A stretch of 64,000 bases of DNA from Stramonita haemastoma (taxonomy: Eukaryota; Mollusca; Gastropoda; Neogastropoda; Muricidae): assembly GCA_030674155.1 (NCBI GenBank), contig CM060342.1, positions 4,542,161-4,606,160 on the forward strand. Direction: 5' to 3'. The position numbers and the translations under genes are program-made. Below the pieces are notes generated by a model. That model was not told the DNA's origin. It saw nothing but the letters and a program-made list of their open reading frames with translations, and ran no database searches. Of this stretch, positions 35,601 to 48,904 are shown piece after piece. Numbering within the stretch: position 1 is the first letter of the stretch; each line of letters begins with the position of its first letter.

Positions 35601-36530
35601 AGTAATGAGATCACTGAGAGTGAATTTTTTAACAGCTTTGAATAAACTGAAAAGTGGTAAGACCTCTGGTCCTGATGGTTTGATGTCAGATTTTTTCCAA
35701 AACATGCCACTGACATTCATGTCAGATTCTTACTGCCTTTGTTCAACACAGTATTTTGATCAGGTACATACCCAGAAAGCTGGTCACATGCATTGATTTT
35801 TCCCCTGCATAAAAAAAGGCAAAAACTGCACAGGTTGATAATTATAGGGGTATTTCATTGTTGAAAAATTATTGGTAAGCTGTATTGTACAATTCTGAAT
35901 GAAAGACCTGACAAAGTTTTGTGAAACTGCACCACTTAATTCCAGAAGCACAAGCTGGTTTTCGTAAAGGTTACGGCACTATAGATCAAATATTCACACT
36001 TCAGTCTCTATACAAAAGTATCTAACAAAGAAAGGGGGAGATTTTACCCCCTTTTTGTTGATTTTTCAAAAGCATTCGACAGTGTTGATAGGATGAAACT
36101 TTTTTTCTGTTACTACAAAAGGGAGTTCATGGTAAGATGTTATGACGCTGCAAAGTATGTACAAAAGTGTGAAAGCAGCTGTGAGAGTTGGATCACACAT
36201 TACTGAATTTTTGATTGTATTTCTGGTGTAAGACAAGGGTGTATGCTGAGTCCATTATTGTTTTTCAATTTTTATTTCTGAATAGAGTCAGAGTTCACTA
36301 GATCTGATTATCAAGGCATAGATTATTTTCTGAGCCTCTTGGCATATTTTTACTTATGTATGCAGATGACATTGCTATTGTTTCAGATTCAATTGTAGAC
36401 CTGCAAAAAAGATAAACTTTTAGAGAATTATTGTAACAAATGGGGACTTTCTGTAAATATGGAGAAAACTAAAGTAGTTGTCTTTAAAAATGGTGGATTT
36501 ATTTAAAAAGTCTGAAAAATGGTGCTACTC
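35601..36530 (+). pseudogene. LINE ORF2 reverse transcriptase domain, broken
   Basis: Motifs in order: LNKLKSGKTSGPDGLMSDFF (about 35,640-35,700), NYRGISL (about 35,840), AQAGFRKGYGTIDQIFTLQ (about 35,949-36,004), motif A LFVDFSKAFDSVDR (about 36,052-36,092), GVRQGCMLSPLLF (about 36,226-36,262) and the catalytic YADD at 36,359-36,370. All three catalytic aspartates are retained. Frame breaks are frequent (about every 100-200 bp). Extra T or A bases in runs (for example CCCCTTTTTGTTG) suggest that some are consensus errors. Confidence 0.87.
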
Positions 36531-37553
36531 AGGAAAGCAGATACAAGTAGAATCTAGTTATAAATTATTTTGGGTGTAGTTTTTGGTTCAACACTGAACT
36601 GGTCAAAATGTGTTGAAAATCTCTCTGGAAAAGCATTGAAGGCTGTTGCTGGGAATCAAAAGATTGTATTTCAGGTTAAAGAATCTTCCAGCATGCTACA
36701 GTTTTTAGTATTTTTTGATACAAAGGTAAAACCAATCCTCCTCTATGGTTCTGAAATTTGGGGTTTTCGGCAATTTACTGACATTGAAAAAATACAGGTA
36801 AAAAAAATGCAAAATGGTCCTAGGGGTCGGCAGAGATGTTCAAAATAACATTTGCCTTGGTGAATGTGGTCGATACCCCATTTTTGTTGACAACTGTCAC
36901 CAGGGTAATCAAATATTGGCTAAAGCTTTTGGATATGCCGATCATTAGATATCCCAGACAATGTTACAATATGTTGTGTAAACAGGATGAAGCAGGGGGA
37001 ACAAATTGGGTTACCCATGATAGGAAGATTCTTTGTACCATGGATTTGGTTTTGTTTGGACATGCAGAACTGTGGTAGTTCTTCATCCTTCATAAAGGAA
37101 TTTAAAAGACGAATACAGGATGTGTACAAACAAAAAAAGGCATGATTCTCTATCAGTATACCCTGACTATTTAGATTATCATCCGATTATCTGTAGAGCA
37201 AGCTATGTATGTAAAGTGGAATCTTTAGAATATCGTAGAGCTATATGTTTACTAAGGTCAAACAGATTGCCTTTAAATGGAATTTCACGTTATGGTAAAC
37301 CAATTACAGATCCATTCTGCTCACAGTGTGATGGTCAAACAAATTGAAGATGTTTTGTCACTTTTTGCTTGTATGCCCTAAATATGCTGTGCTTACAAGA
37401 AAATGTATTTCCTTTGTATTACATACAGATTTCCATCAACTCTTAAAGTTCAGCTTCTTTGTATGTTGCACTAGACCTAGTTTGATGTTTAAAGTTGGAT
37501 TATTTCTTACTAAATGTTTAGATATCAGAAGTAATAATGTTCACCATACATGA
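36531..37553 (+). pseudogene. LINE ORF2 C-terminal region with Cys/His motif
   Basis: GVVFGSTLNWSKCVENLSGK (from 36,570) and PILLYGSEIWGF (about 36,732-36,768) are post-palm motifs. The end has RAICLLRSNRLPLNGISRYG (about 37,237-37,296), FCSQCDG (Cys-x2-Cys, about 37,315) and then, in another frame, CHFLLVCPKY (about 37,356-37,386). Together these give a C-C-H-C zinc-binding arrangement seen in several LINE clades. The last frame runs to 37,553. Confidence 0.82.
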
Positions 37554-37610
37554 AATTTCATGTTTAAATGTTGTTCCTATGGGCTTTTTATGGCCGCAAA
37601 AAACTAAAAT

Positions 37611-37688
37611 AAAAGTTATTGTTATTGTTTATTGTTATTGTTATTATTGTTGTTATTGTTATTGTTTTTTGGTTGTTGTTATTGTTAC
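37611..37688 (+). repeat. (TTATTG)n 3' tail of the LINE
   Basis: After the A-rich AAACTAAAATAAAAG the element ends in about twelve units of TTATTG/TTATTGT. CA repeats follow directly. Confidence 0.9.
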
Positions 37689-37784
37689 CACAACACAACA
37701 ACACACAAACACACACACACACACAAAACACACACAACAACCCCCAACACACCCCACAACACACACACACAACACACACAACAT
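37689..37784. repeat. (CA)n microsatellite, right part
   Basis: This is the continuation of the tract broken by the LINE, with several CCC and AACA interruptions. It is followed by ATGGAATGTGTTTGTGCTACA, which also follows the unbroken tract at 60,738. Confidence 0.9.
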
Positions 37785-38330
37785 GGAATGTGTTTGTGCT
37801 ACAGTGTAAAAAATTTTACGTGTAGGAAAAAAGCTTTGTTGGTAGTGTTACTTATAATAAACAGAGAGAAATTGTGTTTAGTGCATTTATGTTTCTTTTT
37901 GGTAAAACTAAAGACAGTGCAATGTCTTTGTGTAGGGGTGTTGTAAAAGACGTTAATAAAATTTGGTGTTAATAGTGTTCCCAGAAAAAATAAACGTGGG
38001 GGTTTTTTGTGTGTTATGAGATTGAAATGTGTTTTGTGCATTTATGTTCTTATTTGTCTGTTGGTTTTTTCTTTCTTTTTTTCTTTTTTTTATAGTGAAG
38101 AAAAAATCTGCAATTTGAGGTGTACAAAAAAAAGGCTTTGTAATCTGTAATCTGTAATTTTCTATGAGTGCGGGCACTTTTTTCTTTTTTCTTGGTGTTA
38201 TGAAACTGAAAATCCGTTTTGTAGTGTTAAACAGGGGTTAAAAATATTTTTTTTGTGAATTTTCCCAGTTAAATTGTATTTTTGATGTTAAAGTACAGTA
38301 AAATGTGTTTGTTTCTAAAACAGTTTTGGT
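37785..38330. repeat. Satellite-related sequence with the empty hAT site
   Basis: This is co-linear with 60,739-61,072 plus the last 34 bases of the window, without the hAT element. CTGCAATTTGAGGTGTAC at about 38,108-38,125 is the uninterrupted target; the 7 bp duplicated at the hAT are 38,113-38,119. Homopolymer distortions begin here. Confidence 0.8.
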
Positions 38331-41300
38331 GCAATGAAAAATCCAAATCACTTTTTCCTCCAAACCTCCAGCCCCTCTTTTTTTTTTGTCGGTCCAAAAA
38401 ATCAACCCACCTGTTCTGGTCAGGTCCAAAACAAACCCTACCGTTTCATGGTCGGGTCCAAAATTTAACCACCTATTTTTTGGGCAGGTCCAAAAAGGCA
38501 AACCACCTCTTCATAGGTTTTTTTCTAAATTCAAACCCACTATTTTATGGTCAGTCCAAACCAACATCATTTTGTGTTTGTAGTACAAACCCACATTTTC
38601 CTGTCGGTTCAAAATGAACCCCACTTTTCCTGGCAGGTCCCAAAATCTGATCAACTTTTCCAAAGGGCAGGTCCAAAATCAAACCCACTTTTCCCGGGGA
38701 AAGTCCAAAACCATTCCTCCATTTCCTTGTCGGTCCAAACTTGATCCACCTTTCCCTGGCCAGGTCTAAAAATCAAACCCACCAATTCCTGGTCGGGTCC
38801 AAATTGCAACCCACCTTTCCTGGTTTGTTTAAAAACCTTATCCAATTTTCCTGGTCGGTCCAAATTTAAAACCCACCATTTTTCTTGTCAGGTTCAAACC
38901 AACCCACCATTCCACAGTCAGGTTGAAAATCTGATCCCCTGTTTCTGGTCAGGTCCAAAGGTCCAAAAATCAACCCACATATTCCTGGTCAGGTCCCCAA
39001 ATCCAACCCACCTTTTCCTGATGAGGTCCAAAATCTGATCCACTTTTCCTAGTCAGTTCCAAAATCTAACCCTTTATTTCCTGGTTAGGTCCAAAATTTC
39101 CCAAACCCCCAATTTCCTGGCCCGGTCCCAAAATCTGATCCACCTATTTTCTGGTAAGGTCCAAAATAATCCCACCTTTCCCTGGTCAGGTCCCCAAAAA
39201 CTGATCCACCTTTTCCTGGTCAGGTCCAAACACAATTCAACCGTTCCTGGATAGGTAAAAAATCTCATTCATCTTTTCCTGGACGGGTGCCAAAATCCGA
39301 TCCAGATTTCCCCGGTCAGGTCCAAAATTCAGTTTTCCCTCCTTTTCTCATCATCTTAAGTGCACCTTTCATTGGTTGGGTTAAAAAAACCAACCCAATT
39401 TTACTATTCCTGTCCAAATGCAACCCACCACATGTCGTTTTGTCTAAATCTAACCCATATTTTTTGGCAGGTCCCAAATCCAACCTCTTTTTGTGTTTGT
39501 AAAACAGACCGACCTATTCCTGGTAGGGTCCAAAAAACCAACCCACAATTTCCTGGTCAGGTCCAAAAGGTGATCATATTTCCCAGTCAGGTCCAAAAAT
39601 CAAACCACCATTTCCCGGTCAGGTCAAAATCCGCCCACCATTCCATGGTCCGTCCAAAATCTGATCCACCTATTGCTGGTGAGGTCCAACAGTCCAAAAA
39701 TCAACACACCTATTCCTGATAAAGGGCCAAATTCCAACCCCCATTTTTTTGGTTAAGTCCAAAATCTGATCGACCTTTTCCGGGGCAGGTCAAAAATTTT
39801 AACCCACCTTTTCCTGGTCAGGTCCCAAACAACCCAACCATTTTCCTGGTCAGGTCCAAAGTCCAATCCACAATTACAGGTCAGGGCCAAAATCCAACCC
39901 ACCCTTTCCCCGGTCAGGTTTAAAAATTTTGTCCGTCTTTTCCTTGTCAGGTCCAAAATTCCAAGCAACCAATTTCCGGATAGTCCAAAAATTTTGATCA
40001 CCTTTTTTGGTGGGTCAAAAATTTTATTACCCCCTTTTCCTGGTCAGGTCCAAAAATTCTGTCAACCCACCTTTTTCCCCTTGGACAAAGTCCACCTGTT
40101 ATTCGTTGGGTTAAAAATCCCCCCAAACATTTTCCGTAACCCATCCAAAATTCAACTTTGTACTTTTGTCTCAAATCTAACCCACCATTTTTTGGTCGGT
40201 CCAATTAAAACCTAATATTGTGTTTTGTATAAGACAACCCCCTATTTTGGTCGGTCCAAAATCCAACCCACCTTTCCAGATAGGTCAAAATTCAAACCCA
40301 CAAATTCACCCGGTTCAAGCCCCAAAATCCAACCCCCTTTTCCTGGTCAGGACCAAAATCTGATCCACCTTTTTCCTGGTTGGTTCAAAATTTAACACCA
40401 TTTTTCCTGGCATTTTCCCAAAATCCGCCCACCCTTTCCTGGCCCAGGTCCAAATCCAACCCCCTTTTTTCCCCTTGTCAGGTCCGAAAATTGCAGCCCC
40501 CATTTTTGGTAAATGTAAAAAAATCTGACAGTATTTTGTTGGTCAGGTCCAAAAACCCAACCCCTTTAAATTTCCTTGTCGGCCCCAAAATCCAACCCAA
40601 CATTCCATGGTTGGGGCTAAATCTGATCCCCTATTCCTGGTGGTTCCAAGAGTTCCAAAAATCCCCCCACCATTTCCTTGGTCGGTCCAAAATTTTCCCA
40701 GTTTTCCTTCAGGCCCCCAAACCCCCCCCCTTTCCGGGTTTCCGGTCAAAAATCAAAACCCCACATTTTCTCGCCCGGGGGTCCCCAAATTTCCAATCCC
40801 CCTTTTTTCGCCCAGGCCAAATAAGTCTAACCCCCCCTTTTTTCATCTTTCTAAAATCCCACCTGTTATTAGTTTTGGGTTAAAAACCAAACCCACCTGT
40901 TCTAATTCCCGTTAAAATAAACCCAACCTCTTTGAAAATTTTGTCTCAAATGTAACCCAATATTTTCTAGTCGGTCCAAATCCAACCTCTTTTGTTGTTT
41001 GTAATACAAACCCAATATTCCTAAAAAATTCTTTTTTAAAAAAAAAAACAAAAAACCCAAAACCCACAAAAATTCCTGGCAGGTCCAAATACGAAACCAC
41101 CTTTTTCTGGTAAGGTTCCAAAATCTGATCCCCCCCTTCTCCTGGTTCAGGTCCCTTTCCTGGCCAGATCCAACATCAAACCTTCCTTTTTCCTGGTCAG
41201 ATCCAAAAATCTGTTCCCCCCTTTTCTCGGTAAAGGTCCAAAAATCGGCCCCATCAATTCATTTCAAGTCCAAATCTGATCCACCCCTTTTCCCGGGACA

Positions 41301-41835
41301 GTCATCTTTGTTTTGTCTAAAAATTCTAACCCGCTATTTTCTTGGGTCTGGTCCAAACCAAACCTCATTTTGTTTGTTTAAAAGACCCCACCTTTCCTGG
41401 TCATTCCAAACTCCAACCCACCATTTCCTGGTCGGTCCAAAACAAAACTTTCCATTTTCGGGTTTCGGTCCAAAATCAAACCCACATTTCCGGTAAGGTC
41501 CAAACCGAAACCACCTTTTTCCTGGTCAGGTCCAAAATCAAAACTTACCATTTTTCCTGGTCGGCCCCAAAATCAAACCCACCATTTCCGGTCGGTCCAA
41601 TTCAAAACCACCATTTCCTGCAGGTCCAAAATCCAATGATCATTCCCTGGTTAGCTCCAAAATCAACCCCTCATTTCCTGTTCGTACAAAATTGAGCCTT
41701 TTTTTCTTCAGGTCCAAAATTAAAAACAAACCAGTTCTTGGTAGGGTCCAATACCAAAACCCACTTTTCCCTGGTCGGGTCCAACATCTGCTGGGTATTC
41801 CTGGTCGGGTTCAAAAAAGCACATGATTGCTTATT
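38331..41835. repeat. Minisatellite M block 4, longest, degenerate
   Basis: This 3.5-kb block, about twice the others, uses the same 32-bp unit with many indels. The long spacer (TTGGTTGGGTTAAAA, then CTTTTGTCT, then TTTTGTGTTTGTA) recurs near 39,370-39,500, 40,090-40,230, 40,870-41,010 and 41,310-41,390. This gives a higher-order period of about 720-780 bp. Open frames up to 167 codons on either strand are repeat by-products. Confidence 0.85.
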
Positions 41836-44760
41836 CTGTAATCCTCGAATAAAAATTTAAAAAAATAAATTCATTGTAGATATATATAGATATATAAAGA
41901 TATAGATATAAATCGGGTGCAATTCAATATGTTTTTCGTGAACCCGTTGGTTTCTGTAGTAATGCAAAGGCAAAAATGTGTTTTTTTTTGGTTTTTAAAA
42001 TCTTTTTTGTGCTGTTATGAAAAGTAAATGTGAGGGGTGTTTTGGCTATTTTAGGAAAATGTGCATTTGTAGTGTTATAGTACAGACAATGATTTTGTGA
42101 TGTTACGGTTCGTGAAATGTTTTTTGTTGTGTTTTTGTTTTTGGTGTTAATTTTGTGATTTTAAGTAGGTAAAATGGTCAAATGTCTTTTGACTTTAAGA
42201 TATATCCCGATCTTGTGTTGTTTTTGGTTATAGTAGAACCAAATGTGTCTTTTCAGATACAGAAAATTTGTGCAAAACATTTTGCAAAATTTTTGAAAAA
42301 ATACTGTGAATTTGTTAGCAAAGTTAGAAAAATTTTTTACGGTACAGGTAGAAATGTATTTTACAGTGTTTGATAACAGTGAAATGGTCGTTTTGTGCAT
42401 TTGCAAAGTCGGGATTTTTTCGCTCTAGTTTTTTGAAAAAGTTTTTTTTTTATGAAATTTCAGAAAAGGAAAATGGGCATGTAAAGTATCGGTTACAGTA
42501 TATTTATCGTTTTTAAAAATGTCAAAAGTACATATCTGTTATGATTTCAGTAAAATGTGTTGTGGTTTTTGGTCCTGTACAGGGAAAATTTTGTCTTTTG
42601 GGTATAAACTAGAAAATGTTTTGGGTTGCTGCGTACAGTAAAATGCGTTTTTTTTTTTTTGTTTCCAGTAGAAATTTTTTTTTGTAGTGTTCTTACACTT
42701 AGTTTTCAAAACAGTGAAATGTGTTTTTGCAATTTTTTTTTAAATGAAAGGGTTATCATTTGAAATGTGAACCTTTAAAATTATAGTTTTTCTTCGGAAA
42801 AAAATGTGTTTTGTAAGGTTATACAAAAATTGAAATTATGTTTTTGTGCTGTTAATTTTATGGGAAAAAGTGAGGGTGTTTTGCGTTATAGGCTAAAAAA
42901 CGTTTCAGAAAAGTGTTTTAGGAAACTGGTTTTTTTGTGTTATGAAAGAAAAAATTGTTCTTTTTGATGCTTAAGAAAGGTTAAATGTGGTAAATGTACT
43001 TTCAAATGCTCTTTTCTGGGGTTTGAAAACCGTAAAATGTGGTTTGGTTTTTGGTCATATTTAACAGCAAAAGGGTCTTTTTTTTTGGTTTTTTAAACCA
43101 GAAAATGTTTTGTTTTTGCTGCAGTAACAGTAAAATGCGTTTTTTAGTGTTACAGTAGGATTGTTTTTTGTAGGGGTTATTAAAATTAGGTGTTTACAAA
43201 ACAAAAATGGTTTTTTGCAATCCTGATTTTTATTTTTCAAATTTGGGCATTTAAACATGTTTAACCTTTGAAATTAAAAGTAGTTTTAAGGTAAATTTTG
43301 GGGTTTTGTAAGTGTTTTAAAAACGTGAAATGCTGTTTTATGCTGTTATATTTATTGTCAAATACGAGGGTGTTTTTGCGTTAAAAGGCTAGAAAAAACG
43401 TTCAAAAAAGTGTTTAGGAAAACTGTTTCTTGGGGTCTTTGAACAGAAAAAAAGTTCTTTTATAAGTCTCAATTTACCTTGAATGCGTTAAGTGTACGTG
43501 AAAATGGTGTTTTTGTTGTTGTTGTTTCCCTGTTATGATATAGTAAATGTTTTAAGGGTTTTGTATGGTTTAAAAGAACCGAAATGTACGAAAAAATGTG
43601 GTTGTGATAAAGAAAATGTCTTTTTGTGTTAAATTGTACTGTAAAATGTAGTTTGCCTTGACAGTGTTATCTTTACAGTTATGGTTAGAAACAGTGAAAT
43701 GTGTGTGTTTTCGGGGACTTTAAATTTTGAAAAAAGCCCAGTGCAATATGTTTGTACATTTCAACCTTTGGTTTTGTGTAAACGCTTTGTAAAAATGGGG
43801 TTTTTGGGGAAGTTGAAAGTTTTTTTCTATGCTGTCGGATAAAAATAAAATTTGGGGGGTGTTTTTGGGGTGTAGTTTAGAAAAAGTGCGTGTTTTGGTG
43901 TTTTTTGAAGACGCATGAGTTTTGGTGTTTCAGGTTGTGAAATGTTTTCATTTGCTTTTTTTGTGTTCATTTTGTGATGTTTTAGTAGAACAAATCTCTC
44001 TTTTCGGGCTTTGTTTCTGTTTATCGGTTATAGTAAAAAAATGTGTAATCTGTAAAAATTTAAAAAAATTTTTTTTTATAAAAGGTTATCATTTGAATGA
44101 TGAAGGTTTTAGGAAATCTGTAATGTTCGTGTTTTAGAACTGAAAAATGTTCTTTAATAAGGTTAAAGTACCGGTAAATGTGTTAATATACTTTCAAATG
44201 TGTTTTTGTGCTGTTATGATACTAAAAATGTGGTGTGGGTTTTGTTTTTAGTACAGCAAATGACTTTTGGGTCTTTAAAAAACAGAAAAAATGTTTTGTG
44301 TTCCTGCATAAAAGTAAAATGCGTTTTTAGTTTTTGAGGTAGAATGTTTTGTTTAGTGTTTCTAGTTACAAAAACAGTGAAATGTGTGTTTTTTGCAAAT
44401 ATGATTTTAAAAAAATATAGGTTATCTTTGAAAATGATGAACCTTTAAAAAATTTTAGTAGTCTTACGTAAAATGTGTTTTTGTTTTGACTTTGTGACTT
44501 TTTTTTGAGAGTTTTGAGAGTTAAATGTTTCTGTGTGTTTTTAATTATATCTTAAAAGAGAAATGTAATTTTTTTCCAATAAAAGATTTTTTTTTTTAAA
44601 AGGAGGTTTTATCCACGGAAAGATGAAATTGTTTAAATTATAGTAGTCTTCCCGGGAAAAATTTTTATTAGTGACAAAGTGACTGTGAGGGTTTTTTCCC
44701 CTTATAACTAGAAAACGTTCAGAAAAAGTATTTAAAGGAAAACTGTGTTTTTTGTGTTAA
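41836..44760. repeat. Satellite S block 4, mosaic and error-rich
   Basis: By landmarks it is a mosaic: 41.9-43.4 kb resembles 3.8-7.0 kb (without the LINE and SINE insertions), 43.5-44.1 kb resembles 16.8-17.5 kb, and 44.1-44.76 kb resembles 1-2.1 kb (without the first LINE). There is no gene. Homopolymer expansion increases along the segment. Confidence 0.75.
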
Positions 44761-45185
44761 TTTTTTATATTTTTTTGGGGATTTTGTATTTTTGTACCAC
44801 TTTATGTCACGGCGATTTTTGCGTTTAAAATTCGGGCTCTCTCCCCGGGGAGGCGCGGCGCCACAAGTGCAGCGCCTACCCATTTTTTTTCTTTTTCCTG
44901 CTGCCCAAATGTATTTTTTCCCTATCAGGTGGCTTTTTTCTACAGAATTTTGCCAGGGACTTGTTGGGGGTGGGGTTCTTTTACGTGCGCTAAATAGTGA
45001 TGGTAACAAAACGGGACCTCGGTTTATCGTCCCCATCCGAAAGACTTGCGCCAACCACCACTCATGGTTTTAATTGATGGGGAAAAAGTTTTGGGTCCAA
45101 ACGGGGTACGAAACCCCGCACACCCCACCCGGCCCTTTTTTGCTTTTGGGGAAGGCGCGTGACCCCCCAGCCCCACCTAGCCCAA
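44761..45185 (-). mobile_element. tRNA-type SINE with conserved central module
   Basis: This is read on the - strand from about 45,185. A GC-rich head has a B-box-like GGTTTCGTACCCCG (about 45,103-45,117). Then come TTTCGGATGGGGACGATAA and ACCGAGGTCCCG (about 45,018-45,045), TTAGCGCACGTAAAAGAAC, CTGGCAAAATTCTGTAGAA (about 44,937-44,957), and a GC-rich tail with GGCGCCGCGCCTCC and GGGGAGAGAGCCCGAAT. An A-rich 3' end follows. It shares the central module with the SINE near 5.7 kb. It is absent from the paralogous satellite at about 2,130. Homopolymer noise affects it. Confidence 0.8.
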
Positions 45186-46511
45186 AACCCATAAAAAGAA
45201 AACTTCTGTTTGAAACTTTAAAAAAATAGGGGTTAAAAAATTTTTTTAAATATATTTTTTTAAAAAAGTGTCTTTTGTGTTTAAAAAATTAAAATTTCAA
45301 AAATTTTAAAAAGTGAGTTTTTGGTCATAGAAACCCAAAAAAGAAATCTTTTGGGGTTTTATTTTTCGGAAATTCTTTTGTTTTTTTTGGGGGGGTAAAA
45401 GTGAAAATGCTTTTTTTTTTGGGGCCCCCCCCAGTGAAGGGTTTTTTTTTTGTAGTTTTTTTAAAATTTTTGTTAAAAAAACAGTGAAATGTGGGGGTTT
45501 TTTTCATTATGATTTTTTTTAAAATTTGGGTTTTTTGGTTTAAAAAAATGAAATTGGGGGAAATTTTAGTAGTCTTCAAGTAAAAACGAAAAATTTTTGT
45601 TTTTTTGTATAATTTTTGGGGGGTTTTGTGGGGTTATATTCTGGAAAAATTTTTTTAAAGGGTTTTTTTTTGGGTTTTATGCTAAAAAAACTTTTAGAAG
45701 CGTTTTTTGGGGGGAAAAACTGTGTTTTTCGTGTTATAGAACGGGGAAAAAAATTTTTTAATGGGGTTTAAAAAATTCCCGGGGGAAAATATATTTGTAC
45801 TTTAAATTTTGGGGGCCCCCTTTTTTGGGGGTGTTTTGATAATTAAAAAATTTTTTGGTTTTTGGTAAAAGTACAAAAAATTTTTGTTTTTTTTTGGGGG
45901 GCTTTTAAAACCCAAAAAAAATTTTGTGTTGCGCGTAAGTAAAAATGCGTTTTTAGTTTTGAAAAAAAAAAATTTTTTTTTGTGGGTTTTCCCCCAAAAA
46001 TTATGTGTTACAAAACAGAAAAAAAGTGTTTTTTTTTTAAAAAATTTATTTTCGGGTTTTTAAAAGTAGGTTATCATTTGAAATAAAAGCCCTTTTTTAA
46101 ATTTAAAAGTTGTCTTCGGTTAAAATGTGTTTTGTGTATAGAATAGAAAAACTATTCTTTTATGGGGTTTTAAAATTTAACCCCTTTAAAAGTGTTAAAG
46201 GGCAGTGAAAGGGGCCTTTTTTTTTTTGCTGTTATGATACAGAAAAAAGAAAGGGGGGCCTTGGCTATAGTTTTGAAAAATTTGCGTGTTTTGGTTTTTT
46301 TAGTGGGGGAAAAAAAAATTTTGTGATGTTACGGGTTTCCCCTGAAAGGGGTTTTTTTCTGTTTTTTTTTTGGGGGGGTTTAATTTTTTGATTTTTGGGG
46401 GGCCCCTAAAATGTGTTATAATGCAAAAAAATGTCTTTTTTGGGGGGTTTTAAAGGGGATGGATTAGGCCCCTTTTGAAAATTTTTGGGTTTAGGGGAAA
46501 CCCCAAAATGT

Positions 46512-47235
<724 letters not shown>

Positions 47236-48904
47236 GTTTAATTTTGAAATTATTTTTGGGAAAGAAAACCCTTTTGTTTGTTGTGTATCAAAATGAAATG
47301 CTTTTTTGGGGGCTGTTTATTATAGTGAAATTTTTGGGGGGGTTTTGTTTTTTTGCAAAAAAAAAGGGTTTTAAAAAAGGGTTTTAAAACGAAAACGGGT
47401 TTTTTTTTAAAGAAAAAATTTTTAAAGGAAAAAAATTTTTTTTAAAAGTACTTTTAAATTTTTTCCCCTTTTTTTCTGTTTTTTTTAAAAGGGGAAAATT
47501 TTTGGGGGGGTTTTTTTTTTGGTTTTAATAAGCCCAAAATTGGTGTTTTTTTGGGGGGTTTTTTTTTAAATCCCCCGGGAAAATTTTTTTTTGGGGGTTA
47601 TACAAAAATTGGCTTTTTTCTTTAAGAAATTTGGGGTTTTTTTTTTGTTAAATTGTTAAAAATTTTTAAATGGGGTTTTTTTTTCTTTTTTGATTTTTTT
47701 TTGAATTTTTCCCTTTTTTGAAAAAATTTTTTTAAATGGTTATAAATTGAAAATTTTTAAAAAGGGTTTTTAGTTTTAAATTGAAAATTTTTTGTGTTTT
47801 AAAAATTTTTTGGGGTTCCCAAAAAAGTTAAAAAGGTTTTTGTAAAAAATTTAAAAGGGAAAATTTTTTTTTTGAAATTTTTTTTTGGGGGAAAAAAATT
47901 TTTTTTTTAATAAGGTTTTTAACGGAAAATTGTTATTTTCCCCTTAAAAATTTTCTTTTTCTTTAAAATACCAGTAAAATTTTTTTTTTTGGTTTAAAAA
48001 ACCCCAAAAATTTTTTCCCCCTTTTGGCCCAAACAGGAAAAACTTTTTTTGGGGTTCTAAAATCAAAAACTTTTTTTTTTGGGAGATAAATTTTTTGTTT
48101 TTTTCCCCCCTGGGGAAAAAAAAATTTTTTTTTTTTTTTTTGTTTTTTTTTTTCCCCCAATTTTTGGGAAATTTTTCCCAAAAAAAAAGGTAGGTTGGGG
48201 TTCAATAAAACCCCTTTTAAATTTCCCCAAAATTTTTTAAATTTTTTAGGGGTTTTTCCAAAAAAAGGGTTTTTGGGGTTTTTTTTAAAATTGATTTACC
48301 TTTTTTGGTTTTAAAGGCAAAAAAAAACCCCTAAAAAAAAGGGAAAAAAATTTTTTTTTGGGCAGAAAAATTTTCCCCTTTTTTTGGGTTTAAAAAAATT
48401 TTGAAACCCCAAAAATTTTTAAATTTTTAAAATTTGGGGAAATTATCCTTTTTCCCCCGGTTTTGCCCCCAAAAAATTGGTGTTTTTTCTTTAAAATTGA
48501 TCCCCAAAAAAATTTTTTTTCCGCCCCTTAAAGGGAAAAATTTGGGGCCCTTTTTGGGCCCCTTCAAAAAAATTTTTTTTTGGGTTTAATCAAAAATTTT
48601 TGTGTTTTGGTAAAAATGTTTTGTGGGTTTTTTTAAATTTCCCCCCTTTTTCGTTAAAATCAAAAAATTTTTTTTTTTGTATTTTTCCTTTCACCCCAAA
48701 AAATTTTTTTCCCCTTTTGTGGAAAAAATTAAAACCTTTTGAGAAGGGGAAAATGGGAATTTTTTTTTTAAAAGGGGGTTAAAAAAATTTTTTTGGGGAT
48801 TTAAAAATGTTTGTTTTTTAAAAAACCCCAAATTTTGGGGTTTTTTTTGGGAAAGGGTTTTTTTTTTTTGGGGACCCTTTTTATCCCCCCCGGGTTGGGT
48901 AAAA

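Larger units (their letters stand above)
32848..37688 (+). mobile_element. Two-ORF non-LTR retrotransposon inserted in a CA microsatellite, 4.8 kb
   Basis: In order: a 5' leader; an ORF1 with coiled coil; a short inter-ORF gap; ORF2 with APE-type endonuclease and RT and a Cys/His C-terminus; a 3' UTR; and a (TTATTG)n tail. The element lies between two CA tracts, so it inserted in the middle of one microsatellite. The ORF1 architecture (coiled coil, then RRNNL motif, then a basic C-terminal domain) resembles L1-type ORF1p. The RT has GVRQGC.LSP. It is an L1/Tx1-like or related clade, not settled. Many single-base frame breaks make it inactive, though some may be consensus errors. Confidence 0.88.

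Noticed and set aside
44792..45073. 93-codon + frame and 111-codon - frame
   Set aside because: They lie inside a SINE and show no conserved protein motif.
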